Source of the DNA: Bacteroidota bacterium
GTDB taxonomy: Bacteria; Bacteroidota; Bacteroidia; Bacteroidales; Cfx3-03
Direction of reading: 5' to 3'
Length of the DNA stretch: 64,000 nt
Assembly (NCBI GenBank): GCA_013390605.1
Contig: JACAUB010000001.1
Span: 3,144,716-3,208,715 of the forward strand
Both the position numbers and the translations under genes were made by a program. A model generated the notes under the pieces. The model did no database searches. It was not told where the DNA came from and saw nothing but the letters and a program-made list of their open reading frames with translations. Position 1 is the stretch's first letter; every line of letters begins with the position of its first letter. Below are positions 43,959 to 56,291 of the stretch, one piece after another.

Positions 43959-44038
43959 CAACTGCGTCCAACATTAACAAACAGATCTAATATTGTGTTA
44001 TTTGATCGGGTAGTACTTCTAAACTGTCAGTCAGCATC

Positions 44039-44581
44039 ATGAGCGATTTTAATAAAAAATGGTATGTTATTCGCGCCGTTAGTGGTAACGAGAAAAAAGT
44101 GAAGCAATATATCGAGAGTGAAATTAATCGTTTGGGAATGACGGATTATGTTTCACAAGTACTCATTCCTACCGAAAAGGTTTACCAAATCAGAAAAGGT
44201 AAAAAGATTAGCAAAGAACGGAATTACTTTCCTGGATATGTGCTAATCGAAGCTATCCTCACTGGTGAGGTACCTCACGTTATAAAGAATATTCCCGGAG
44301 TACTGGGCTTTCTTGGATCACAGGGAGAACCTGTTCCTTTGCGTCAAACAGAAGTTAACCGTATCCTCGGAAAAGTTGACGAACTGGCAGAACAAGGTGA
44401 AGAGATGACGATCCCATTTATGATTGGTGAAACGGTTACCGTTATTGATGGACCGTTTAACAGTTTTAGTGGAGTCATCGAGGAAATCAATGAAGAGAAA
44501 AAGAAGCTCAAGGTTATGGTTAAAATATTTGGCCGTAAAACTCCAGTGGAATTAAGCTTTATGCAGGTAGAAAAAGAATAA
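44039..44581 (+). CDS. nusG: Transcription termination/antitermination protein NusG
   Basis: A 180-residue NusG with its NGN domain (about 5-115, starting KKWYVIRAVSGNEKKV, with NYFPGYVLIEA) and a C-terminal KOW domain (about 128-178, GETVTVIDGPFNSFSGVIEEI). It couples RNA polymerase with the ribosome or Rho. It precedes the L11 operon, as in most bacteria. Confidence 0.97.
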   Translation: MSDFNKKWYVIRAVSGNEKKVKQYIESEINRLGMTDYVSQVLIPTEKVYQIRKGKKISKERNYFPGYVLIEAILTGEVPHVIKNIPGVLGFLGSQGEPVPLRQTEVNRILGKVDELAEQGEEMTIPFMIGETVTVIDGPFNSFSGVIEEINEEKKKLKVMVKIFGRKTPVELSFMQVEKE

Positions 44582-44637
44582 GCTCTATTAATTAACATCA
44601 ATTCTCACATTTCTTAACACTTAAGTTTAAGACTACA

Positions 44638-45084
44638 ATGGCAAAAGAAGTAACTGGATTAGTTAAACTTCAGATCAAAGGAGGGGCAGCCAATCCTTCG
44701 CCTCCTGTAGGACCAGCACTTGGTTCGAAAGGGGTTAACATCATGGAGTTTTGCAAACAGTTTAACGCACGTACACAAGATCAAGCGGGAAAATTACTTC
44801 CGGTGATCATAACTGTGTATAAAGATAAATCGTTTGATTTTATCGTTAAAACTCCTCCGGTAGCTATTCAGCTTCTTGAAGCAACTAAACTCAAAAGTGG
44901 TTCTGCAGAACCTAACCGTAATAAGGTTGGTTCAGTTACCTGGGAACAGGTAAGAACAATTGCAGAAGGCAAAATGAGCGATTTAAACTGCTTCGAAGTG
45001 GAATCAGCTATGCGTATGGTTGCAGGAACGGCCCGTAGTATGGGAATCACCGTTTCAGGTCCATCACCTTTTGCTGCAAATTAA
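44638..45084 (+). CDS. rplK: 50S ribosomal protein L11
   Basis: A 148-residue protein of the GTPase-associated centre. It has the Pro-rich N-terminal block [20 protein letters not shown] and the C-terminal rRNA-binding domain ending [12 protein letters not shown]. It starts the L11-L1-L10-L7/12 series 56 bp after nusG. Confidence 0.98.
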   Translation: MAKEVTGLVKLQIKGGAANPSPPVGPALGSKGVNIMEFCKQFNARTQDQAGKLLPVIITVYKDKSFDFIVKTPPVAIQLLEATKLKSGSAEPNRNKVGSVTWEQVRTIAEGKMSDLNCFEVESAMRMVAGTARSMGITVSGPSPFAAN

Positions 45085-45139
45085 TCATTCATTTGCAGTA
45101 ATCGAAAAAAGGATCATTAACATTAACATTTAAAGGTCA

Positions 45140-45835
45140 ATGGCTAAAATTACAAAGAAAAGAAAAGAGATTTTATCAAAATACGATAAGGACGCTTTTT
45201 ACGCATTAGAAGAAGCTGTTAAAGTGGTTAAAGATATTACTACAACGAAGTTCGATGCATCTGTTGATGTTGACGTTCGTTTAGGAGTAGATCCACGTAA
45301 AGCTAATCAGATGGTAAGAGGTATCGTTACCCTTCCTCACGGAACAGGTAAGGTAGTTCGCGTTCTCGTACTTTGTACTCCTGACAAGGAGGAAGAAGCC
45401 AGAGCTGCAGGTGCTGATTACGTGGGACTAGACGACTTCATCACTAAGATAAAAGAGGGATGGACAGATGTCGATGTCGTAATCACAATGCCCAGCGTTA
45501 TGCCTAAGGTTGGTGCTCTAGGTAGGATTTTAGGCCCTCGTGGCTTAATGCCTAACCCAAAAACAGGAACTGTTACAATGGAAGTTGGAAAAGCCGTTCA
45601 AGAAGTTAAAGCAGGTAAAATTGACTTTAAAGTTGATAAGTTCGGTATCATCCATGCTTCTGTAGGTAAAGTTTCGTTTGAGCCTGAACAGCTAATAGAC
45701 AATGCAAAGGAATTAATCCATACCATTGTAAAACTAAAGCCTTCAGCAGCCAAAGGAACCTATATCAAGAGCATATTCATCTCAAGCACCATGAGTCCTG
45801 GCGTGAGAGTAGAACAAAAATCTGCTACTAATTAA
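45140..45835 (+). CDS. rplA: 50S ribosomal protein L1
   Basis: A 231-residue protein of the L1 stalk, with signature motifs [37 protein letters not shown] and [17 protein letters not shown]1 usually represses its own operon by binding the leader mRNA. I did not identify the site here. Confidence 0.98.
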   Translation: MAKITKKRKEILSKYDKDAFYALEEAVKVVKDITTTKFDASVDVDVRLGVDPRKANQMVRGIVTLPHGTGKVVRVLVLCTPDKEEEARAAGADYVGLDDFITKIKEGWTDVDVVITMPSVMPKVGALGRILGPRGLMPNPKTGTVTMEVGKAVQEVKAGKIDFKVDKFGIIHASVGKVSFEPEQLIDNAKELIHTIVKLKPSAAKGTYIKSIFISSTMSPGVRVEQKSATN

Positions 45836-45874
45836 CGCAATTAAGGTTTCTGGTAAATTTGATCGATTGAAACT

Positions 45875-46396
45875 ATGAACAAAAAAGAGAAAAATCAACT
45901 TATCGATAACCTCACAGAGCAGATAAGTAACAATAGCTATCTCTACATTACTGATATCGCAGATATGAATGTAGAAAGCACCGGAAAACTCAGAAGGCTT
46001 TGCTTTAAGAGAGGTGTTAAGCTAGTTGTTGTTAAAAATGCACTGTTAGCGAAAGCGATGGAGCGCTCTGGTAAAAAATTCGATAATCTTTATGACGTTT
46101 TAATCGGACATACATCTATTATGTTTGCCGATCAGGCCAGCACACCGGCTAAACTGATTAAGGAATTTCGTAAAACCAGTGAAAGGCCCATCCTTAAAGG
46201 AGCATACGTAGAGGAATCGGTTTATATTGGCGATGTTGAACTTGAAGCGCTTTGCTCGCTCAAGACCAAAAACGAGCTCATTGGAGACGTTATCGCAATG
46301 CTTCAGTCTCCTGCCAAGAACGTTATTTCAGCGTTACAATCAGGTGGACAAGTTTTATCGGGTGTACTTACAACGTTATCCGAAAAACCTGAATAA
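45875..46396 (+). CDS. rplJ: 50S ribosomal protein L10
   Basis: A 173-residue stalk-base protein that anchors L7/L12 dimers by its C-terminal helix (about 135-170). The N-terminal domain has LRRLCFKRGVKLVVVKNALLAK. A TAAATTTG sequence just upstream may be an internal promoter. Confidence 0.97.
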   Translation: MNKKEKNQLIDNLTEQISNNSYLYITDIADMNVESTGKLRRLCFKRGVKLVVVKNALLAKAMERSGKKFDNLYDVLIGHTSIMFADQASTPAKLIKEFRKTSERPILKGAYVEESVYIGDVELEALCSLKTKNELIGDVIAMLQSPAKNVISALQSGGQVLSGVLTTLSEKPE

Positions 46397-46461
46397 GGTT
46401 TTAAAAATATAAAAAAAAATATTATCATCTTTTCGTAAAACAATTTAAAAAACATAATACA

Positions 46462-46839
46462 ATGGCAGATTTGAAAGCTTTTGCAGAACAGTTAGTTAAT
46501 TTAACCGTTAAGGAAGTAAATGAGTTAGCTAAAATCCTGAAGGATGAATACGGTATCGAGCCTGCTGCTGCAGCTCCCGTAATGGTTGCAGGTCCAGCCG
46601 ACTCAGGTGCTGCTGCTGCCGAAGAAAAAACAGAATTCGATGTTATTCTGAAGAGCGCTGGCGCTGCTAAATTACAGGTTGTAAAACTTGTTAAAGAACT
46701 TACTAGCCTTGGTCTGAAAGAAGCAAAAGAACTTGTTGATTCAGCACCTAAGCCTTTAAAAGAAGGTATAAGCAAAGATGAAGCTGAAGCTTTGAAAAAA
46801 CAGCTTGAAGAAGTTGGAGCAGAAGTTGAGATCAAGTAA
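46462..46839 (+). CDS. rplL: 50S ribosomal protein L7/L12
   Basis: A 125-residue stalk protein. It has an N-terminal dimerisation helix pair, an Ala-rich hinge (about 36-55) and a C-terminal factor-binding domain ([20 protein letters not shown] and [14 protein letters not shown]). It is followed by an attenuator-like hairpin before rpoB. Confidence 0.98.
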   Translation: MADLKAFAEQLVNLTVKEVNELAKILKDEYGIEPAAAAPVMVAGPADSGAAAAEEKTEFDVILKSAGAAKLQVVKLVKELTSLGLKEAKELVDSAPKPLKEGISKDEAEALKKQLEEVGAEVEIK

Positions 46840-46876
46840 GTTAATGACAATAAGTTACAATTAAAACATAATAAAG

Positions 46877-46923
46877 CAGACGACATACTCTCGCTCAAGC
46901 AGGGGTGTGATCGTCTGTTTTTT
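46877..46923 (+). terminator. Attenuator-like hairpin between rplL and rpoB
   Basis: A 7-bp stem (46877-46883 with 46911-46917) with a partly pairing 27-nt interior, then a T6 run (46918-46923). The position matches the rplL-rpoB attenuator known in E. coli, where partial termination lowers rpoBC expression relative to ribosomal proteins. Confidence 0.7.
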
Positions 46924-47000
46924 CCGGTTTCTGCCGGCTTTGTCGGTTTTATCGGTTTTGGTTGTTCTGCTCTTATTATTTAACTTAATACATTAAAACC

Positions 47001-50000
47001 TTGGCTTCATTTAATTCCGGAAGAATTAGCTTCTCATCCACAAAAATCAAGGCAGACTATCCAGATTTTCTTGAGATTCAGGTAAAATCTTTTCAGGATT
47101 TTTTCCAATTGGAAACAAATCCGGAAGATCGAATGAATGAGGGTCTGTTTAAAGTATTTGCCGAAAATTTCCCGATAACGGATGCGAGAAACAACTTTGT
47201 TTTAGAATTCCTCGATTATTATATTGATCCACCGCGTTACTCGATTGACGAGTGTATTGAGCGTGGACTTACGTATAGCGTGCCCTTAAAAGCCAAATTA
47301 AAGCTATATTGTACGGATCCAGAACATGAGGATTTCGAAACCATCATTCAGGATGTCTATTTAGGTATGATCCCTTATATGACTCCTAAAGGTAGCTTCG
47401 TTGTAAACGGTGCTGAACGTATTGTGGTTTCGCAATTACATCGCTCACCCGGTGTATTTTTCGGAACAAGCTTCCATGCTAATGGTCAACAGTTATTCTC
47501 GGCTCGTATCATTCCTTTCAAGGGTTCTTGGATGGAATTTACTACCGACATTAACAACGTGATGTATGCGTACATCGACCGTAAGAAAAAACTTCCGGTT
47601 ACAACCCTTTTAAGGGCAATCGGATTTGAAAGTGACAAGGATATACTTGAGATCTTTGACCTTGCAGAAGAGATAAAAGTAAGCAAGGCAGGATTGAAAA
47701 AATATATTGGCCATCGTTTGGCTGCCCGTGTACTCAAAACATGGATTGAAGACTTCGTCGATGAAGATACCGGAGAAGTTGTTTCTATTGAGCGTACCGA
47801 GGTTATTATTGACCGTGAAACGGTTCTTGAATCACATCATATTGATCTGATTGTTGAATCAGGTTCTAAAACTATCCTTCTTCACCGTGAAGAAAATAAT
47901 GGAATGGATTTCTCCATTATCTTTAACACACTTCAGAAAGATACTGCTAACTCAGAAAAAGAGGCTGTAGAATATATCTACCGCCAACTTCGTAATGCTG
48001 AACCACCTGATGAAGAAACCGCTCGCGGTATCATTGACAAGCTCTTCTTCAGCGATAAGCGTTATGATTTGGGAGACGTAGGCCGTTATAGAATCAATAA
48101 AAAATTGAAACTGGATACCCCTTTGAATACAAAGGTGCTAACCAAGGAAGATATTATTTCTATCATTAAATACCTCATCGCCATGATTAACAGCAAGGCA
48201 GATGTGGATGATATCGACCACTTAAGCAACCGACGTATCCGTACTGTGGGCGAACAGTTATATAACCAGTTTGGTGTGGGCTTAGCCCGTATGGCACGTA
48301 CTATTCGTGAACGTATGAACGTTCGCGATAATGAAGTGTTTACACCCGCTGATCTTATAAATGCTAAGACGCTTTCTTCAGTTATTAATTCATTCTTCGG
48401 TACGAATCAGTTATCTCAGTTTATGGATCAAACGAATCCACTTTCTGAGCTAACACATAAACGTCGTGTTTCTGCTTTAGGACCAGGAGGTCTTTCGCGT
48501 GAACGTGCCGGTTTTGAGGTTCGTGACGTACACTACACTCACTATGGTAGGTTGTGTACGATTGAAACTCCTGAAGGTCCGAATATCGGTTTGATCTCCT
48601 CTCTTTGTGTTTATGCAAAGATTAATAATCTAGGTTTCATTGAAACCCCCTACAAACATGTTACTGAAGGGAAAATAGATTTTAAGGAACAGCCGGTATA
48701 CATGAGTGCTGAAGAAGAAGAAAATAAAATTATTGCTCAAGCGAATACCGATATGAACACCGATGGTGTGTTGACTGAACGTAAAATTAAAGTACGTCAG
48801 TTGGCCGACTACCCTATCGTTGCAAAAGAGGATATTCAAATGATCGATATAGCACCAAATCAAATTGCTTCGATTGCTGCTTCTCTTATTCCGTTCCTCG
48901 AACATGATGATGCCAACCGTGCATTGATGGGATCGAACATGATGCGTCAGGCTGTACCGCTTCTGAATCCGGAAGCTCCTATTGTAGGTACAGGTATTGA
49001 AGGACCTGTTGCTCGTGACTCACGTACATTACACATTGCTGAAGGTGATGGTGTTGTAGAATGGGTTGATGGAACAGAAATTGTAGTCCGTTACGATCGT
49101 GATGAGCTAAAACAACTTATCAGTTTTGACGATGATATCAAACGATACAGTCTTACAAAATGGATGCGTACAAACCAGAATACCTGTATGAACCTTCGTC
49201 CTATCGTAAAGAAAGGTCAAAGAGTTAAAGCAGGTGATGTTTTGTGTGAAGGTTATGGAACTCAAAACGGAGAATTGGCATTAGGTCGTAACCTTATGGT
49301 TGCGTTCATGCCTTGGAAAGGTTACAACTTTGAGGATGCTATCGTAATTTCTGAGCGTGTTCTAAAGAATGATGTTTTCACATCTCTTCATATAGAAGAA
49401 TTTACCATGGAAGTTCGCGATACCAAACGTGGTATTGAAGAACTTACAAATGATATTCCCAATGTAAGTACAGAAGCTACTAAAGATTTGGACGAAAATG
49501 GTCTTATTCGTATTGGTGCTGAAGTAAAAGAAGGTGATATCCTGATTGGTAAAATCACACCTAAGGGAGAAAGTGATCCCACTCCGGAAGAAAAATTGCT
49601 TCGTGCAATCTTTGGTGATAAAGCAGGCGATGTAAAAGATGCTTCGATGAAAGCACCTCCTTCAATGAAGGGTGTGGTTGTAGACAAGAAACTTTTCTCA
49701 AGAGTGTTGAAGGATCGTAAGACCAAAACCAAAGAGAAAGACTATCTGAAATCTATTGAAGAAGATTTTCAACGTGCTACTTTTGAATTAAAAGCGTTGC
49801 TTGTTGACAAATTAATGGAAGTGTTAAACGGCAAGACTTCTATTGGAGTTTTCAATAACTTCAAAGAAGAAATCGTTGCGAAGAAATCCAAATTTAGCCA
49901 CAAGCTATTGATGGCAATCGACTACACTTCTGTGAATCCAAATAAATGGACTACTGATAAGGACAAGAGTGATATCGTTCATGACATCATCAACAACTAT

Positions 50001-50807
50001 AATATTAAATACAAGGAGATCCTTGGTAAATTTAATCGCGAGAAATTCGTAGCTACAGTTGGGGATGAACTACCGAATGGTATTATTCAAATGGCTAAAG
50101 TTTACGTTGCTAAAAAACGCAAGATCACTGTAGGTGATAAGATGGCCGGTCGACATGGTAACAAGGGTATCGTTGCAAAGATTGTGCGTGAAGAAGACAT
50201 GCCTTTCCTTGAAGATGGAACTTCTGTAGACATTGTATTGAATCCGCTTGGTGTACCTTCTCGTATGAACCTTGGACAGATTTACGAAACTGTACTTGGT
50301 TGGGCAGGAAAGAAATTGGGACATCGTTTTGAAACCCCAATCTTCGATGGTGCTACTCACGATCAAATCAATGGCTATATGAGAGAAGCCGGGTTACCTG
50401 AAAACGGACGTGTTCATCTTTATGATGGAGGCACCGGTCAACGTTTTGATCAGCCTGTAACCGTTGGCTACATTTACATGATTAAACTTCACCACATGGT
50501 TGATGATAAGATGCATACCCGTTCAATCGGACCATACTCTCTAATCACTCAACAGCCTCTTGGTGGTAAAGCTCAGTTTGGTGGACAACGTTTTGGTGAA
50601 ATGGAAGTTTGGGCTCTTGAAGCATTCGGAGCTGCAAATATCCTTCAGGAAATACTCACCGTTAAATCGGACGATGTTGTGGGTCGTGCAAAAGCTTATG
50701 AAGCTATTGTTAAGGGCGATAACATGCCAATACCGGGAGTACCTGAATCATTCAACGTACTCGTTCACGAGCTTCGAGGTTTAGGCCTGAACATCACTTT
50801 TGAATAG
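47001..50807 (+). CDS. rpoB: DNA-directed RNA polymerase subunit beta
   Basis: A 1268-residue core subunit. Recognised blocks include [11 protein letters not shown], the rifampicin-site region [18 protein letters not shown] to [31 protein letters not shown] and the C-terminal [21 protein letters not shown]. The start codon is TTG at 47001. An in-frame stop lies at 46986, no ATG falls between them, and the first ATG comes after the conserved [16 protein letters not shown] segment. Rifampicin-site residues appear wild type. Confidence 0.98.
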   Translation: MASFNSGRISFSSTKIKADYPDFLEIQVKSFQDFFQLETNPEDRMNEGLFKVFAENFPITDARNNFVLEFLDYYIDPPRYSIDECIERGLTYSVPLKAKLKLYCTDPEHEDFETIIQDVYLGMIPYMTPKGSFVVNGAERIVVSQLHRSPGVFFGTSFHANGQQLFSARIIPFKGSWMEFTTDINNVMYAYIDRKKKLPVTTLLRAIGFESDKDILEIFDLAEEIKVSKAGLKKYIGHRLAARVLKTWIEDFVDEDTGEVVSIERTEVIIDRETVLESHHIDLIVESGSKTILLHREENNGMDFSIIFNTLQKDTANSEKEAVEYIYRQLRNAEPPDEETARGIIDKLFFSDKRYDLGDVGRYRINKKLKLDTPLNTKVLTKEDIISIIKYLIAMINSKADVDDIDHLSNRRIRTVGEQLYNQFGVGLARMARTIRERMNVRDNEVFTPADLINAKTLSSVINSFFGTNQLSQFMDQTNPLSELTHKRRVSALGPGGLSRERAGFEVRDVHYTHYGRLCTIETPEGPNIGLISSLCVYAKINNLGFIETPYKHVTEGKIDFKEQPVYMSAEEEENKIIAQANTDMNTDGVLTERKIKVRQLADYPIVAKEDIQMIDIAPNQIASIAASLIPFLEHDDANRALMGSNMMRQAVPLLNPEAPIVGTGIEGPVARDSRTLHIAEGDGVVEWVDGTEIVVRYDRDELKQLISFDDDIKRYSLTKWMRTNQNTCMNLRPIVKKGQRVKAGDVLCEGYGTQNGELALGRNLMVAFMPWKGYNFEDAIVISERVLKNDVFTSLHIEEFTMEVRDTKRGIEELTNDIPNVSTEATKDLDENGLIRIGAEVKEGDILIGKITPKGESDPTPEEKLLRAIFGDKAGDVKDASMKAPPSMKGVVVDKKLFSRVLKDRKTKTKEKDYLKSIEEDFQRATFELKALLVDKLMEVLNGKTSIGVFNNFKEEIVAKKSKFSHKLLMAIDYTSVNPNKWTTDKDKSDIVHDIINNYNIKYKEILGKFNREKFVATVGDELPNGIIQMAKVYVAKKRKITVGDKMAGRHGNKGIVAKIVREEDMPFLEDGTSVDIVLNPLGVPSRMNLGQIYETVLGWAGKKLGHRFETPIFDGATHDQINGYMREAGLPENGRVHLYDGGTGQRFDQPVTVGYIYMIKLHHMVDDKMHTRSIGPYSLITQQPLGGKAQFGGQRFGEMEVWALEAFGAANILQEILTVKSDDVVGRAKAYEAIVKGDNMPIPGVPESFNVLVHELRGLGLNITFE

Positions 50808-50829
50808 TAACAGACAATTATAATGTAGT

Positions 50830-50859
50830 ACAACCGGCCAGGATAAACCTGCCGGTTGT
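50830..50859 (+). other. Hairpin between rpoB and rpoC
   Basis: A 12-bp stem with one bulged C (50830-50842 with 50848-50859) and ATAAA loop. No T-run follows, so it is not an intrinsic terminator. It may be an mRNA processing or stability element in the rpoB-rpoC message. Confidence 0.65.
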
Positions 50860-50895
50860 GCGGCATTAGTTATCAGATATAATTTTCAAGGTAAC

Positions 50896-53800
50896 ATGGC
50901 ATTCAGAAAAGATAATAACGTAAACAGCAACTTCTCCAAGATTACCATCAGTCTTGCTTCACCCGAAATGATCCTCGAAAGATCCAGTGGTGAGGTGCTG
51001 AAGCCTGAAACCATTAACTATCGTACATACAAACCTGAACGTGATGGTTTGTTTTGTGAGAGAATTTTTGGTCCGGTAAAAGATTGGGAATGTCATTGCG
51101 GAAAATACAAACGAATTCGCTACAAGGGTATTGTATGCGATAGATGCGGTGTTGAGGTTACAGAAAAAAAGGTACGTAGAGAGAGAATGGGACACATCCA
51201 ATTAGTGGTTCCTGTTGCTCATATCTGGTATTTCCGTTCGTTGCCTAACAAAATCGGTGCTCTTTTAGGCTTGCCTACCAAGAAGCTCGATGCAATCATC
51301 TATTACGAGCGCTATGTAGTTATTCAGCCAGGTATCAAAGAGGCTGATGGAATAAACAAAATGGACTTCCTCACAGAGGAAGAATATTTGGATATTCTGG
51401 AAAGCTTGCCAAAAGATAATCAAAATCTTGACGATAGCGATCCTAACAAGTTCATGGCCAAAATGGGTGCAGATGCCCTTTTTGATCTGTTACAGCGCTT
51501 GGATCTTGACCAGATGTCGTATGATTTACGACACAAGGCCAATAACGAAACTTCGCAACAACGTAAAGCTGATGCATTAAAACGCCTTCAGGTTTTCGAA
51601 GCTTTCCGTGAAGCTAATCGTAGAATTGAAAACAGACAAGAATGGATGATTGTAAAAGTTGTTCCGGTGATTCCTCCAGAACTTCGCCCTCTCGTTCCTT
51701 TGGATGGTGGACGTTTTGCAACATCAGATTTAAACGACCTTTATCGTCGTGTAATCATTCGTAACAATCGTCTGAAACGACTCATTGAAATCAAAGCCCC
51801 TGATGTTATCATGCGTAATGAAAAACGTATGCTTCAAGAGGCGGTTGATTCATTGTTCGATAATTCAAGAAAATCTAATTCTGTTAAAACAGAATCTAAC
51901 CGTGCACTAAAATCACTTTCAGACAGTTTAAAAGGTAAGCAAGGACGTTTCCGTCAGAACTTACTTGGTAAACGTGTTGACTACTCAGGCCGTTCTGTAA
52001 TCGTTGTAGGTCCAGAACTAAAACTAAGTGAATGTGGTTTACCTAAAGACATGGCTAGCGAGCTTTTCAAACCATTCATCATCCGCAAGATGCTTGAACG
52101 GGGTATTGTAAAGACCGTTAAGAGCGCAAAGAAGATAGTTGACCGTAAAGATCCTGTGGTTTGGGATATCCTCGAAAATATTTTGAAGGGACATCCTGTA
52201 ATGCTTAACCGTGCCCCTACCCTTCACAGGTTGGGTATCCAGGCATTCCAACCTAAGCTGATTGAAGGTAAAGCAATCCAACTTCACCCACTCGTATGTA
52301 CTGCGTTTAACGCCGACTTCGATGGTGACCAGATGGCTGTTCACGTTCCACTTGGAAATGCAGCAATTCTGGAAGCTCAGATATTAATGCTTGCTTCACA
52401 CAATATCTTAAACCCTGCAAATGGTGCTCCTGTTACCGTTCCTTCACAGGACATGGTACTTGGACTATACTATACAACTAAGGGAAAGAAAAGCGAAGGC
52501 GAGAATAAAGTTAAGGGAGAAGGTTTTAAATTCTATTCTCCTGAAGAGGTAATCATTGCATATAACGAGAAAGCTGTTGATCTTCATGCTTATATTAAGG
52601 TTCGCCTTCAGGTAGAAGAAAACGGTATGCTGATCAATAAGATGGTAGACACTACTGTTGGTCGCGTTCTCTTTAATCAGGTGGTTCCTAAAGAGTTTGG
52701 TTATATCAACCAGCTTTTAACTAAAAAATCGTTGCGCGATATCATTGGTGATGTTTTAAAGAAGACCGGCACAGCCAAAACAGCTAAGTTCCTTGATGAT
52801 ATTAAGGAGTTAGGGTTTATTATGGCTTTCCGTGGTGGTCTGTCGTTTAACCTATCTGATGTTATTGTTCCTGACATAAAGACAAAACTTATTGCTGATG
52901 CTAACGCAGAAGTTGATGAAGTAATGAGCAACTATCAAATGGGTTTCATTACCAACAACGAACGTTACAATCAGATTATTGATATTTGGACACATACCAA
53001 TTCACAGCTTACCCACGTTCTCATGAATAACTTAGCGAAAGACCGTCAAGGTTTCAACTCTGTTTACATGATGCTCGACTCAGGTGCTCGTGGATCTAAA
53101 GAGCAGATTCGTCAGCTCTGTGGTATGCGTGGTTTGATGGCTAAGCCCCAGAAGTCAGGTGCGAGTGCTCAAGAGATCATTGAAAACCCCATCCTTTCAA
53201 ACTTTAAAGAGGGACTATCTGTACTTGAGTACTTTATCTCTACACACGGTGCTCGTAAAGGTTTAGCGGATACTGCTCTAAAAACAGCTGATGCTGGTTA
53301 CTTAACTCGTCGTTTGGTTGACGTTGCTCAAGATGTGGTTATTTCTGAAGAGGACTGTGGAACACTCCGTGGTCTTACGATTACTGCATTGAAGAAAAAC
53401 GAAGAAATCGTTGAATCGTTATACGATCGTATTCTTGGACGTGTAACACTTCATGATATTTTCCATCCTCAAACCGGTGAGTTAATTGCATTAGGCGGTA
53501 CTGAATTAACTGAAGATATCAGTCAAAAAATTGCTGAATCACCAATTGAAGGTGTTGAAATTCGTTCAGTACTAACCTGCGAATCGAAACAAGGTGTGTG
53601 TGCAAAATGTTATGGGCGTAACCTTGCAAATGGCCGTATGGTTGGCAGAGGTGAAGCTGTAGGTGTTATTGCCGCTCAGTCAATTGGTGAACCTGGTACA
53701 CAGCTTACTCTTCGTACATTCCACGTCGGTGGTGTGGCCGGTGGAAATATTGCATCTCAATCTAAGATTGAAGCCAGATATGACGGTGTACTCGAAATTG

Positions 53801-55179
53801 ATGAATTACGTTCTGTTGATTTTACAACTCCTGAAAATACGATCTACCAAATTGTTATTGGTCGTTCTGCTGAAATGAGAATTGTAGATAAAAACACAAA
53901 GATTGTTCTTTCATCTGCCAACATTCCTTATGGAGCAAACCTCTATTTCAGAAATGGAAGCGACGTAAAGAAAGGACAATTAATTTCAGAATGGGATCCA
54001 TATAATGCAGTAATTATATCAGAAGTACAAGGTACTGTAAGCTTTGATAACATCGTTGAAGGTTTAACTTATAAAGTTGAATCAGATGATCAAACTGGTT
54101 ACCATGATAAGGTAATCATTGAAAGCCGTCAGAAAACCAAGAACCCTGCTATCAAAATATTATCAATTACAGGCGACGAAATCAAGAACTACGACATACC
54201 TGTAGGTTCGCACATTGCAGTTAACAATGGTGATACCATCAAGGCTGGAGATGTACTTGTTAAAATCCCGCGTGCTGTTGGTAAATCTGGCGATATCACG
54301 GGAGGTTTGCCACGTGTAACCGAATTATTCGAAGCACGTAACCCATCCGATCCTGCTGTTGTAGCTGAAATTGATGGTGTTGTTTCATTTGGTAAGAAAT
54401 TGAAGAGAGGTCATCGTGAGGTTATTATCACAACCAAAACCGGTGAAGAAAAGAGTTATCTCATCGCTACCTCAAAACAAATTCTGGCTCAAGAAAACGA
54501 CTATATCAAGGCAGGTACTCCTCTTTCGGAAGGTGCAACTACTCCTAGCGATATTCTTGCTATCAAGGGTCCTATGAAAGTTCAGGAATATATTGTTAAT
54601 GAAATTCAGGAAGTTTACCGTCTACAGGGTGTAAAAATCAATGATAAACATTATGAGGTAATTGTTCGCCAAATGATGCGTAAAGTTGAAATTGAAGATC
54701 CAGGTGATACAAAGTTCCTCGAAGGTGAGTTAGCTAATAAATCCGACTTCCAGGATGAAAATGATGGAATCTTTGGTAAAAAAGTTGTTGTAGATCCAGG
54801 TGATTCACCTAATCTAAGGCCAGGACAAATCATAACTGCACGTAAATTACGTGATGAAAACTCAATGCTGAAACGTCGTGATAAGAAGTTAGTAGAATCG
54901 CGTGATGCTAAACCTGCAACATCTAAACAGGTGCTACAAGGTATTACACGTGCTTCTCTGCAAACCAGAAGCTTCATGTCGGCTGCTTCCTTCCAGGAAA
55001 CAACCAAGGTGCTTACTGTTGCGGCTATTAATGCGAAGAGTGATGATTTAGTTGGATTAAAAGAAAATGTAATCGTTGGTCACTTAATTCCTGCAGGTAC
55101 AGGTTTAAGAGAATACGAAAACATTATCGTTGGTTCGGCTGAAGCTTATGCAAGTTTGATGGCATCTAAAAACGACTAA
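50896..55179 (+). CDS. rpoC: DNA-directed RNA polymerase subunit beta'
   Basis: A 1427-residue catalytic subunit. It has the N-terminal zinc site ([20 protein letters not shown]), the active-site [15 protein letters not shown] and the second zinc site around [16 protein letters not shown]. The [21 protein letters not shown] block leads into the trigger helix. It is separated from rpoB by 88 bp containing a hairpin. Confidence 0.98.
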   Translation: MAFRKDNNVNSNFSKITISLASPEMILERSSGEVLKPETINYRTYKPERDGLFCERIFGPVKDWECHCGKYKRIRYKGIVCDRCGVEVTEKKVRRERMGHIQLVVPVAHIWYFRSLPNKIGALLGLPTKKLDAIIYYERYVVIQPGIKEADGINKMDFLTEEEYLDILESLPKDNQNLDDSDPNKFMAKMGADALFDLLQRLDLDQMSYDLRHKANNETSQQRKADALKRLQVFEAFREANRRIENRQEWMIVKVVPVIPPELRPLVPLDGGRFATSDLNDLYRRVIIRNNRLKRLIEIKAPDVIMRNEKRMLQEAVDSLFDNSRKSNSVKTESNRALKSLSDSLKGKQGRFRQNLLGKRVDYSGRSVIVVGPELKLSECGLPKDMASELFKPFIIRKMLERGIVKTVKSAKKIVDRKDPVVWDILENILKGHPVMLNRAPTLHRLGIQAFQPKLIEGKAIQLHPLVCTAFNADFDGDQMAVHVPLGNAAILEAQILMLASHNILNPANGAPVTVPSQDMVLGLYYTTKGKKSEGENKVKGEGFKFYSPEEVIIAYNEKAVDLHAYIKVRLQVEENGMLINKMVDTTVGRVLFNQVVPKEFGYINQLLTKKSLRDIIGDVLKKTGTAKTAKFLDDIKELGFIMAFRGGLSFNLSDVIVPDIKTKLIADANAEVDEVMSNYQMGFITNNERYNQIIDIWTHTNSQLTHVLMNNLAKDRQGFNSVYMMLDSGARGSKEQIRQLCGMRGLMAKPQKSGASAQEIIENPILSNFKEGLSVLEYFISTHGARKGLADTALKTADAGYLTRRLVDVAQDVVISEEDCGTLRGLTITALKKNEEIVESLYDRILGRVTLHDIFHPQTGELIALGGTELTEDISQKIAESPIEGVEIRSVLTCESKQGVCAKCYGRNLANGRMVGRGEAVGVIAAQSIGEPGTQLTLRTFHVGGVAGGNIASQSKIEARYDGVLEIDELRSVDFTTPENTIYQIVIGRSAEMRIVDKNTKIVLSSANIPYGANLYFRNGSDVKKGQLISEWDPYNAVIISEVQGTVSFDNIVEGLTYKVESDDQTGYHDKVIIESRQKTKNPAIKILSITGDEIKNYDIPVGSHIAVNNGDTIKAGDVLVKIPRAVGKSGDITGGLPRVTELFEARNPSDPAVVAEIDGVVSFGKKLKRGHREVIITTKTGEEKSYLIATSKQILAQENDYIKAGTPLSEGATTPSDILAIKGPMKVQEYIVNEIQEVYRLQGVKINDKHYEVIVRQMMRKVEIEDPGDTKFLEGELANKSDFQDENDGIFGKKVVVDPGDSPNLRPGQIITARKLRDENSMLKRRDKKLVESRDAKPATSKQVLQGITRASLQTRSFMSAASFQETTKVLTVAAINAKSDDLVGLKENVIVGHLIPAGTGLREYENIIVGSAEAYASLMASKND

Positions 55180-55193
55180 AAAAATAACCACGT

Positions 55194-55511
55194 ATGTCTA
55201 ATGAATCAACACTTGAAGACCAACTGAACATTGAGTTGTCTGAAGAAGTAGCCGAAGGAACTTATTCTAACCTTGCGGTTATCACTCACTCCGATTCAGA
55301 GTTTGTTATTGATTTTATCAAGATGTTACCAGGCGTTCCAAAAGCAAAAGTAAAGTCACGTATTATACTGACTCCAACTCATGCCAAAAGATTGCTTCGG
55401 GCATTAAAAGAAAACGTGAATAAATTTGAAGCCATGCACGGGACAATTGAAGATACAGGAAATGGAAACATTCCGATGAACTTTGGTGGTGGTCCTTTAC
55501 CAATGGCCTAA
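55194..55511 (+). CDS. DUF3467 domain-containing protein
   Basis: A 105-residue protein with the DUF3467 pattern (LNIELSEEVAEGTYSNLAVI, FVIDFIKMLPG, KSRIILTPTHAKRLLRALKEN). Function is unknown. Its place 14 bp after rpoC is conserved in Bacteroidales, which suggests a link with transcription, but this is not shown. Confidence 0.93.
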   Translation: MSNESTLEDQLNIELSEEVAEGTYSNLAVITHSDSEFVIDFIKMLPGVPKAKVKSRIILTPTHAKRLLRALKENVNKFEAMHGTIEDTGNGNIPMNFGGGPLPMA

Positions 55512-55530
55512 CAAATTATCTGTTTGTAAA

Positions 55531-55562
55531 AAAGCCGGTTCCTAATAAGGACCGGCTTTTTT
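55531..55562 (+). terminator. Intrinsic terminator after the rpoC operon
   Basis: A GC-rich 12-bp stem with one bulged T (55531-55543 with 55548-55559), AATA loop and a T-run ending at 55562. Confidence 0.9.
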
Positions 55563-55647
55563 GTTTCAATAAGAACAAACATTTTTTGATTTATCTACTG
55601 CTTATTGGAATGATTGTTGATATCTTTACAAAAAAATAAACAACTAT

Positions 55648-56268
55648 ATGAAACAGTTCTTTCTACTCCTGGTGGGTGTTTTGCTTCTATTTTCGTGTAA
55701 AAAGGATCCCGATTTCAATAAATTAGATAACAATCTTTTGGTTCAAACGGGATACGACACAACTGCTACTTTTAACACCTATAAAACGTATGCTATTTCT
55801 GACACCATCAACTTTGTATCTAATTTAACTACCCAAAACTATTGGGCAGACAATCAGTCAACTACTATAATAAGCCAGGTCAAAACAAACATGGCGAATA
55901 GCCATTATACACTTATCAAGAAAGTAAATAAACCCGATCTGGCAGTGAATCTCACATTCATTAAGAATGTTCAACAAAGTATTTCTTATGATCCTTTTTG
56001 GTATGATAATTTATATTATGGGAGCATGTATTGGGGATACTCCTACCCATATTCCTACGGTGGTTTCTCGGTATCCGAATATAAAAATACTGCCTTGCTG
56101 ATTGAAATTATTGATTTAAAAAATGCACAGGCTAACCAGAAATTAAAAGTAATCTGGAATTCAACCATCACAGGAGCCTTCGATAAATCTACGGCAGAAA
56201 ATCTGGCAATGATATTACGAGCGGTCGATACCTCGTTTAAACAATCGTCCTATTTAAAAACGAATTAA
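55648..56268 (+). CDS. DUF4136 domain lipoprotein
   Basis: A 206-residue lipoprotein. The lipobox LFSC ends a hydrophobic signal with lipidated C17. The DUF4136 pattern is visible as TFNTYKTYAI near the start and LAVNLTFIKNV in the middle, plus a Tyr/Gly-rich stretch (about 112-138) typical of the family. Located in the outer or inner membrane leaflet facing the periplasm; function unknown. It is paired with an outer-membrane barrel gene 23 bp downstream. Confidence 0.88.
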   Translation: MKQFFLLLVGVLLLFSCKKDPDFNKLDNNLLVQTGYDTTATFNTYKTYAISDTINFVSNLTTQNYWADNQSTTIISQVKTNMANSHYTLIKKVNKPDLAVNLTFIKNVQQSISYDPFWYDNLYYGSMYWGYSYPYSYGGFSVSEYKNTALLIEIIDLKNAQANQKLKVIWNSTITGAFDKSTAENLAMILRAVDTSFKQSSYLKTN

Positions 56269-56291
56269 ATCACTCAACCTGACAAACTACC

